Part shown: positions 4,950 to 5,124 of the stretch, one piece after another
Layout of the letters: each line of letters starts with the position of its first letter
How positions within the stretch are numbered: position 1 is the first letter of the stretch
Source: Oscillospiraceae bacterium
GTDB taxonomy: Bacteria > Bacillota > Clostridia > Christensenellales > Aristaeellaceae
NCBI GenBank assembly: GCA_031282605.1
Contig: JAITDK010000028.1
Location: 1-5,124, forward strand
Direction: 5' to 3'
Length of the DNA: 5,124 nucleotides
The notes under the pieces: model-generated
Database searches by the model: none
Told to the model about the DNA's origin: nothing
The model's input: the letters and a program-made list of their open reading frames with translations, nothing else
Program-made: the position numbers and the translations under genes

Positions 4950-5124
4950 ATGAGCCAAGAACATGATACCACAAAACGCCGCACGTTCAAGCATCTGAGT
5001 GAGGTGGAGCGCAAGCTTATCGAACAGCATTTGCGTAACGGCAAGAGTGTCCAAGATATCGCAAAGTGCCTGTGTCGCGACGATCATACCATAAAGAATG
5101 AGATCAAGCGCGGGACTGTCGTGC
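4950..5124 (+). CDS. IS30-family transposase, N-terminal 58 residues
   Basis: The frame gives 58 residues before the window ends. After a short polar start (residues 1-10) comes F13-K-H-L-S-E-V-E-R, then I24-E-Q-H-L-R-N-G-K-S-V, then I37-A-K-C-L and D45-H-T-I-K-N-E-I-K-R-G55. This is the HTH_38 DNA-binding domain that opens IS30 transposases (x-L-x-x-x-E-R-x-x-I-x-x-L ... I-A-x-x-L-x-R-x-x-x-T-I-x-x-E-I-x-R-G). The catalytic DDE domain lies outside the window. The ATG has an ideal AAGGAGGTG site seven bases upstream. The product would cut and join the element's ends. Whether the gene is intact cannot be judged. C40 and C42 in the second helix are slightly unusual residues for the motif. Confidence 0.88.
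   Translation, partial: MSQEHDTTKRRTFKHLSEVERKLIEQHLRNGKSVQDIAKCLCRDDHTIKNEIKRGTVV

Larger units (their letters stand above)
4881..5124 (+). mobile_element. IS30-family insertion sequence, left part (boundary approximate)
   Basis: The transposase start identifies an IS30-family element that continues beyond the right edge. The left terminal repeat cannot be fixed because its partner lies outside the window. The given left limit is a guess within 4850-4935, based on the short leader usual in this family. No target duplication can be checked. Confidence 0.5.

Noticed and set aside
4580..4966. Plus-strand 128-codon ORF
   Set aside because: No ribosome binding site before its ATG, Arg/Gly-rich low-complexity product, crosses the hairpin cluster, and overlaps the well-supported IS30 transposase start.
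4838..5044. Minus-strand 68-codon ORF
   Set aside because: Antisense to the transposase start; no ribosome binding site and no recognisable protein.
1..5124. CRISPR array, rRNA, replication origin
   Set aside because: No regularly spaced repeats, no rRNA-like stretches and no DnaA-box cluster were seen on reading both strands.

Overview
The window looks like chromosomal DNA from a fairly GC-rich member of the Bacillota (Firmicutes), probably of the class Clostridia. The evidence is strong AGGAGG-type ribosome binding sites, GTG starts, consensus sigma-A-type promoters with 17-bp spacers, and Clostridia-like protein sequences. This placement is an inference from style, not from a marker gene. 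GC content is uneven. By hand count 601-660 is about 70% GC, while 3541-3660 is about 39%, so the right half looks more mosaic and accessory.

Region 1 (1-1806, minus strand) is a polar amino-acid ABC importer operon. It is read from right to left: solute-binding protein (905-1657), permease (35-805), and the first 20 codons of the ATPase (1-60), whose start lies inside the permease gene. A near-consensus promoter (1718-1746) precedes the binding protein. A stem-loop followed by a T run (834-867) lies between the binding protein and the permease. It probably lets the binding protein be made in excess over the membrane parts.

Region 2 (1806-2751, minus strand) is a two-gene unit with a 4-bp ATGA overlap. 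It encodes a four-helix membrane protein and a small protein with one membrane helix and a coiled coil. I recognise neither. Their promoter is near consensus and carries a direct repeat in its spacer.

Region 3 (2753-3473) holds a doubtful 70-codon plus-strand ORF, a long inverted repeat, and a convergent gene for a small zinc-ribbon membrane protein.

Region 4 (3474-4555) holds a lower-GC gene for a secreted protein with two similar beta-rich units. Upstream of it is the 3' remnant of an Xre-type repressor gene, and then a complete small Xre-type regulator on the plus strand.

Region 5 (4556-5124) is about 390 bp without a believable gene but with several nested hairpins. It is followed by the start of an IS30-family transposase that runs off the right edge.

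The best candidates for something undescribed are the two-gene membrane unit with its repeat-bearing promoter, the hairpin-rich gap beside the IS30 gene, and the decayed repressor fused in frame to the secreted-protein gene. I found no complete novel defence or mobile system.
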